NCBI GenBank assembly: GCA_913052435.1
Contig: CAJXDV010000029.1
Coordinates: 1-10,557 of the forward strand
DNA length: 10,557 bases
From: an uncultured Pelagibacteraceae bacterium
Lineage (GTDB): Bacteria > Pseudomonadota > Alphaproteobacteria > Pelagibacterales > Pelagibacteraceae
Reading direction: 5' to 3'
Positions 7,563-10,557 of this stretch are shown piece after piece. The translations under genes and the position numbers were made by a program. The notes below the pieces were generated by a model. The model saw only the letters and a program-made list of their open reading frames with translations, was not told where the DNA came from and ran no database searches. The first letter of the stretch is position 1. Every line of letters starts with the position of its first letter.

Positions 7563-8453
7563 TTACTTTGCTGGAAGTAAATTTTTAGATTTCGCAGAAT
7601 TAAGCATGTGTTTTTGTAATTTTTCAAAAGCTTTATTTTCTATTTGTCTTATTCTTTCTCTGCTAATTTTGAATTTTTTACTTAGGTTTTCAAGGGTAAT
7701 GGGGCTGTCCGTTAGTCTTCTTGAATATAAAATTTCCTTTTCTCTATCATTTAAAATGTTAATTGAATCCTGCAAGAGATCTTTTCTTTGTTCCATTTCT
7801 TCATTTTGTGCAAATTTAAGTTCATGATCCATTTCTTTATCAACCACCCAATCTTGCCATTCATCACCATCTTCACCGATCGGAGCATTTAAAGATTGTT
7901 CTTTACCTGATAATCTTCTATTCATTGAGACTACTTCTTCTTCGCTAACATTTAGTCTTTTAGATATGTCTTTTACATGTTCATCTCTTAAATCACCTTC
8001 TGTCTTAGGTGATATTTGGTTTTTAATTTTTTTTAAATTAAAAAACAATTTTTTTTGAGCAGTTGTAGTTCCAATTTTTACTAAACTCCAAGATCTTAAT
8101 ACATATTCTTGTATTGATGCTTTTATCCACCACATAGCATAAGTTGCAAGTCTAAATCCTTTTTCTGGTTCAAATTTTTTTACAGCTTGCATTAATCCTA
8201 CATTTCCTTCAGAAATCATTTCATTGAGAGGCAAACCATAACCTTTGTAACCCATTGCTATTTTTGCAACTAATCTTAAATGGCTAGTTACAAGTTTTTC
8301 AGCTGACTTTACATTTCCAGTTGCCTTCCAGTTTTTTGCTAACATATATTCTTCCTCGGCATCTAGCATTGGAAATTTTTTGATTTGCGTTAGATATGTC
8401 GACAAACCACCTTCGTTTGAGAGTGCGGGCAAATTATAAGTTATAGTATTCAT
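7563..8453 (-). CDS. rpoH: Heat-shock sigma factor RpoH (sigma-32)
   Basis: RpoH directs RNA polymerase to heat-shock promoters. Sigma-70 family regions are clear: region 2.1-2.2 about 50-95 (LVTSHLRLVAKIA, then EGNVGLMQAVKKFEP), region 2.3-2.4 about 98-130 (FRLATYAMWWIKASIQEYVL), a middle region 3, and the region 4.2 helix-turn-helix 253-280 (SRERIRQIENKAFEKLQ). The RpoH box QKKLFFNLKK (133-142) marks it as RpoH rather than RpoD; RpoD's long N-terminal region is absent and 296 aa is normal for RpoH. The residues aligning with E. coli L47, A50 and I54, recalled as needed for sigma-32 control through FtsH, are V48, A51 and V55, so they remain hydrophobic. ATG at 8453 fits the family start; no Shine-Dalgarno site. 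It lies 42 nt after rluD and may be cotranscribed with it. Confidence 0.95.
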   Translation of the reverse strand: MNTITYNLPALSNEGGLSTYLTQIKKFPMLDAEEEYMLAKNWKATGNVKSAEKLVTSHLRLVAKIAMGYKGYGLPLNEMISEGNVGLMQAVKKFEPEKGFRLATYAMWWIKASIQEYVLRSWSLVKIGTTTAQKKLFFNLKKIKNQISPKTEGDLRDEHVKDISKRLNVSEEEVVSMNRRLSGKEQSLNAPIGEDGDEWQDWVVDKEMDHELKFAQNEEMEQRKDLLQDSINILNDREKEILYSRRLTDSPITLENLSKKFKISRERIRQIENKAFEKLQKHMLNSAKSKNLLPAK

Positions 8454-8495
8454 CGCGTGTATTTTTTAATAAAGAATTAAATTATTGCAATATTT
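8454..8495 (-). promoter_or_regulatory. rpoH leader with AU-only hairpin and a 10-bp palindrome
   Basis: The 42 nt between rluD and rpoH are almost pure A/T. On the rpoH sense strand there is a 10-bp palindrome TATTGCAATA (8492-8483), followed by a possible hairpin with arms TTTAAT (8481-8476) and ATTAAA (8470-8465) and a 5-nt loop. The start codon follows a small GC patch, ACACGCG. I find no convincing -35/-10 pair. The hairpin is all A-U and weak. It could be chance, or a melting element upstream of a heat-shock gene. Confidence 0.2.
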
Positions 8496-9476
8496 TTATT
8501 TATTAGTATTTCTTAGCTTTTTTAAAATATTTTCTAAATCCTTTGGTAAATTTGAATTAAATTCTAAATATTTTCCCGTGCTTGGATGATCAAATCCCAA
8601 AACTTTTGCATGCAAAAACTGCCTATCTAATTTTAATATACATTCTTCAAGTTCTGGATCTACATTTTTAAATTTTTTAAACTTTTTTTTATATTTTTTA
8701 TCTCCTAAAATATTATTTCCTTTATAACTCAAATGAACTCTAATTTGATGAGTTCTTCCAGTTTCAAGTTTGCATTCAACAAAACTATAAGTTGGCGTAT
8801 TATTATTTTCAAAAACTTCTAAAGTTTTATAATTTGTTATTGCTTTTTTTCCTTTAGTTGTTCCAACTTGCATCAATTGTCTATTTTTTGTACTTCTTGT
8901 TAATAAGGTTTCTATTTTACCAATTTGTGGTCTCAGTTTGCCCCATATAAGTGCTTGATAAACTCTATTGATTGTATGTTTACTGAATTGATCTGATAAA
9001 TGTTCATGAGTTTTGTTATTTTTTGCAATTACTACTAGACCAGAAGTATCTTTGTCAATTCTATGGACAATTCCAGGTCTAAGTTCATCACCAATATTTG
9101 ATAAATTTTTATCATTGTAATTCATCAAAGCATTAACAATAGTATTTTCGTAATTTCCAGCACCAGGATGCATTGATATGCCAGCAAATTTATTAATTAC
9201 AATTAAATCAGAATCTTCATGTACTATATCCAATTTGTAGTCATAAGGTTTTAGAGAAACTTTTTCTGGCTCAGGTATCTCAAATATGATTTCATCACCT
9301 AAAGTTACTTTTTTTGAAGGATCTTCTAAAATTTTATTATTTAATTTCAGTTTTTTCTTTAAAATTAAATTTTTTATTCGTGTTCTGCTTAATTCTTGTT
9401 TTTTCTTACTTAAAAATGAGTCTATTCTTAATCCTCTATCATTATTATCAACGATTAAATTAATGATATTTTTCAT
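8496..9476 (-). CDS. rluD: 23S rRNA pseudouridine synthase, RluA family (RluD-like)
   Basis: It isomerises uridines to pseudouridine in 23S rRNA; RluD acts on helix 69 (1911/1915/1917), important for ribosome function and recycling. An S4-type RNA-binding domain occupies about residues 16-65. The catalytic domain follows, with VINKFAGISMHPG (93-105), the active-site motif VHRIDKDTSGL (137-147) with catalytic D141, GRTHQIRVHL (240-249) and LHAKVLGFDHP (288-298). The S4 domain plus the HRxDKDTSG form favours RluD over RluA, which lacks S4; RluC usually reads RLDRDTSG, so RluC cannot be wholly excluded. Length 326 aa is normal. The ATG at 9476 fits; no Shine-Dalgarno site. Its 5' end lies 23 nt from a divergent tRNA-Arg and its 3' end 42 nt before rpoH. 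Confidence 0.93.
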   Translation of the reverse strand: MKNIINLIVDNNDRGLRIDSFLSKKKQELSRTRIKNLILKKKLKLNNKILEDPSKKVTLGDEIIFEIPEPEKVSLKPYDYKLDIVHEDSDLIVINKFAGISMHPGAGNYENTIVNALMNYNDKNLSNIGDELRPGIVHRIDKDTSGLVVIAKNNKTHEHLSDQFSKHTINRVYQALIWGKLRPQIGKIETLLTRSTKNRQLMQVGTTKGKKAITNYKTLEVFENNNTPTYSFVECKLETGRTHQIRVHLSYKGNNILGDKKYKKKFKKFKNVDPELEECILKLDRQFLHAKVLGFDHPSTGKYLEFNSNLPKDLENILKKLRNTNK

Positions 9477-9480
9477 AATT

Positions 9481-9498
9481 TATAATAGTAATACTATA
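9481..9498. promoter_or_regulatory. Symmetric AT-rich region with candidate -10 boxes for tRNA-Arg (+) and rluD (-)
   Basis: TATAAT (9481-9486, plus) is a perfect -10 placed so that transcription would start near 9493, about 7 nt before the mature tRNA 5' end. On the minus strand TATAGT (9498-9493) could serve rluD with a leader of about 10 nt. The two overlap a perfect inverted repeat, ATAGTA-A-TACTAT (9485-9497). No good -35 is seen on either strand; the plus -10 is the more believable. Confidence 0.45.
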
Positions 9499-9499
9499 C

Positions 9500-9576
9500 G
9501 CGCTCGTAGCTCAACTGGATAGAGCGCCAGATTTCGGCTCTGGAGGTTCAGGGTTCGACTCCTTGCGGGCGCGCCA
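9500..9576 (+). tRNA. tRNA-Arg, anticodon UCG
   Basis: A full cloverleaf folds by hand. The acceptor stem is GCGCTCG (9500-9506) with CGGGCGC (9566-9572), seven pairs including one G-U. The D stem is GCTC/GAGC with loop AACTGGATA, giving G18-G19 and the A20 typical of arginine tRNAs. The anticodon stem is CCAGA/TCTGG around TTTCGGC, with anticodon TCG at 9534-9536. The variable loop is AGGTT and the T arm is CAGGG-TTCGACT-CCTTG. Discriminator G is at 9573 and CCA is encoded at 9574-9576. The A15-U48 Levitt pair is present. It reads CGA, and possibly other CGN codons by wobble. It ends 3 nt from the stop of the convergent permease gene and has no visible terminator. Confidence 0.96.
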
Positions 9577-9579
9577 CAA

Positions 9580-10371
9580 TTACTCACCTATATTAATTAA
9601 AGTACCTTTTTTCCTTGCTTGATTAAACGAATAGTAAAATAAAGATATAGCAATAATTAAATAAACTACATTCAAGGTAAATGCAGTAATAATATTTTCC
9701 AAATTTACAGTCTGTTCTACAAGTATACTTCTGGCCTCCTCAAAAATATAAACAAGAGGAAGCGAGTAAGCAATTTTTTGAAAAATTTCAGGTAAAATTT
9801 CAACTGGATAATATATACAACCAAAAGGTGCTAGTAGAAACATAGTTGACCAAGCAATATTCTCAAATGAAGGACCAAATCTAAGTAATCCTGCCGAAAC
9901 CAAAATTCCTAACGTGATACCAAAAATATATAAACTTAAAAAAAGGAAAAATAGATACACTCCAAGATCTAAAATTGATATTCCAAAAAGTGGAGAGGTA
10001 AGCAGAATAGCTGGCACTAGCCCAATTAATGCTCTAATTAAAGCTGTAATAACCAACGAGATAATTATTTCACCAATTTTAATTGGTGCAATAAATAAAT
10101 TAGTAAAGTTTCTACTCCAAATTTCCTCTAAAAATAACATATTAAAACCAATACTTGTTCTGAATAAAAAATCATAAAGAATCGCGCATGTTAAAATTAC
10201 TCCAACTGCATTATTGTAATACGTGCTATGGGATGCAAAAAAATTTGATATAAATCCCCACAAAGTTATTTGAATTGAAGGCCAATAAACTAAATCCAAT
10301 ATTCTTGGAAAAGATCTAGTAATTAAATAAAAATGTCTTAAAAAAAGACCATAAATTCTAATAAAGCTCAT
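9580..10371 (-). CDS. ABC-2 type exporter permease
   Basis: This is the membrane subunit of an ABC exporter of the ABC-2 family (the NodJ/DrrB/YadH type), pairing with the ATPase encoded just upstream. About six hydrophobic segments are visible, near residues 27-46, 56-75, 102-125, 134-162, 172-192 and 228-248, with a cytosolic amphipathic start. APIKIGEI (95-102) resembles the family's conserved loop between helices 2 and 3, and the 189-212 stretch (PVEILPEIFQ, then LPLVYIFEEAR) is the typical segment before the last helix. Length 263 aa is normal. The start at 10371 is supported by an AAGGA ribosome-binding site and by a 14-nt overlap with the ATPase gene. The substrate cannot be told from the sequence; lipid-linked or polysaccharide precursors and drugs are all handled by relatives. 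Confidence 0.9.
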   Translation of the reverse strand: MSFIRIYGLFLRHFYLITRSFPRILDLVYWPSIQITLWGFISNFFASHSTYYNNAVGVILTCAILYDFLFRTSIGFNMLFLEEIWSRNFTNLFIAPIKIGEIIISLVITALIRALIGLVPAILLTSPLFGISILDLGVYLFFLFLSLYIFGITLGILVSAGLLRFGPSFENIAWSTMFLLAPFGCIYYPVEILPEIFQKIAYSLPLVYIFEEARSILVEQTVNLENIITAFTLNVVYLIIAISLFYYSFNQARKKGTLINIGE

Positions 10372-10557
10372 TCTTATTCCTTGAAAGTTTTAAGAAAACT
10401 TCTTCTAAGTTTTTTCTACCATGTTTTTTTATCAATTCTTCAGGACTACCTTTGTCAATCATAATACCATCTTTCATCATTAGTATTGATCTGCATAATC
10501 TTGTTACTTCATTCATATTATGTGATGCTAATAAAATTGAAATTTTTTTTTCTTTTT
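10358..10557 (-). CDS. ABC exporter ATP-binding protein, C-terminal part (runs off window)
   Basis: The minus strand is open from the window edge to TAG at 10360-10358, giving 65 residues. It contains ILLASHNMNEV with the H-loop (switch) histidine, then LMMKDGIMIDKGSPEEL, the strand-turn and conserved 'G(S/T)PEEL' seen after the H-loop in ABC ATPases, and LEEVFLKL near the C-terminus, typical of ATPases that pair with ABC-2 permeases. The Walker A, Q-loop, signature and Walker B motifs would lie beyond 10557. The gene overlaps the permease start by 14 nt in another frame, so the two subunits are translated from one message. A nine-T run (10543-10551; A on the coding strand) falls just before the H-loop. 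Confidence 0.9.
   Translation of the reverse strand, partial: KEKKISILLASHNMNEVTRLCRSILMMKDGIMIDKGSPEELIKKHGRKNLEEVFLKLSRNKNELY
10378..10382 (-). promoter_or_regulatory. Shine-Dalgarno site of the permease gene
   Basis: AAGGA lies 6 nt before the permease ATG on the minus strand, inside the end of the ATPase coding region. It fixes the permease start at 10371. It is the only clear Shine-Dalgarno site among the starts in this window. Confidence 0.7.

Noticed and set aside
7548..7575. A/T-rich imperfect inverted repeat between purA and rpoH as a bidirectional terminator
   Set aside because: The arms (AGT...ACT with scattered A-T pairs) contain several mismatches and no GC core, so a stable terminator hairpin is not supported.
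9500..9576. tRNA as an integration site for a mobile element
   Set aside because: No integrase, no direct repeat of the tRNA 3' end and no change in gene character beside it; the neighbours are ordinary exporter and rRNA-modification genes.
1..10557. CRISPR arrays, insertion sequences, toxin-antitoxin or defence systems
   Set aside because: No spaced direct repeats, transposase motifs or small paired genes were found. Every gap is shorter than 75 nt, so there is no hidden cargo region.

Overview
This window looks like a housekeeping stretch of a streamlined, very AT-rich alphaproteobacterial chromosome. SAR11/Pelagibacterales is the best guess. Reasons: lysine- and isoleucine-rich proteins, heavy A/T homopolymer use, arginine mostly encoded by AGA, gene gaps of a few bases or overlaps, almost no Shine-Dalgarno sites, and alphaproteobacterial family members in a gene order (tilS-ftsH-folP-glmM-thiD-purA) that I associate with this group. 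The taxonomic call is an inference from composition and gene content, not a database match.

Plus strand, 1-7524: after a possible 3' scrap of an upstream gene come tilS (tRNA-Ile lysidine synthase), ftsH (membrane AAA+ metalloprotease), folP (dihydropteroate synthase with an unusual N-terminal extension), glmM (phosphoglucosamine mutase), thiD (HMP/HMP-P kinase, TTG start) and purA (adenylosuccinate synthetase). ftsH to purA is one tight run: a 6-nt gap, a TAATG overlap, a 1-nt gap and an ATGA overlap. Only the 69-nt tilS-ftsH gap has room for a promoter, and it contains a sequence resembling an alphaproteobacterial heat-shock (sigma-32) promoter.

Minus strand, 10557-7563: the 3' end of an ABC exporter ATPase, its ABC-2 type permease (14-nt overlap), then rluD (23S rRNA pseudouridine synthase) and rpoH (heat-shock sigma factor). 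A plus-strand tRNA-Arg (anticodon UCG, CCA encoded) sits between the permease and rluD, so it is antisense to any minus-strand transcript running through. rpoH converges on purA with 38 nt between them and no clear terminator.

How the genes fit together: they cover translation quality (TilS, tRNA-Arg, RluD), envelope (GlmM, FtsH, the exporter), cofactors and nucleotides (FolP, ThiD, PurA), and proteostasis. RpoH and FtsH are functionally linked, since in E. coli FtsH degrades sigma-32 and sigma-32 transcribes ftsH. I see no mobile element, CRISPR array, phage gene or clearly novel multi-gene system. The points of interest are local: the FolP extension, altered residues in the TilS, GlmM and PurA active-site motifs, the embedded antisense tRNA with its symmetric promoter region, and the possible RpoH-FtsH loop.
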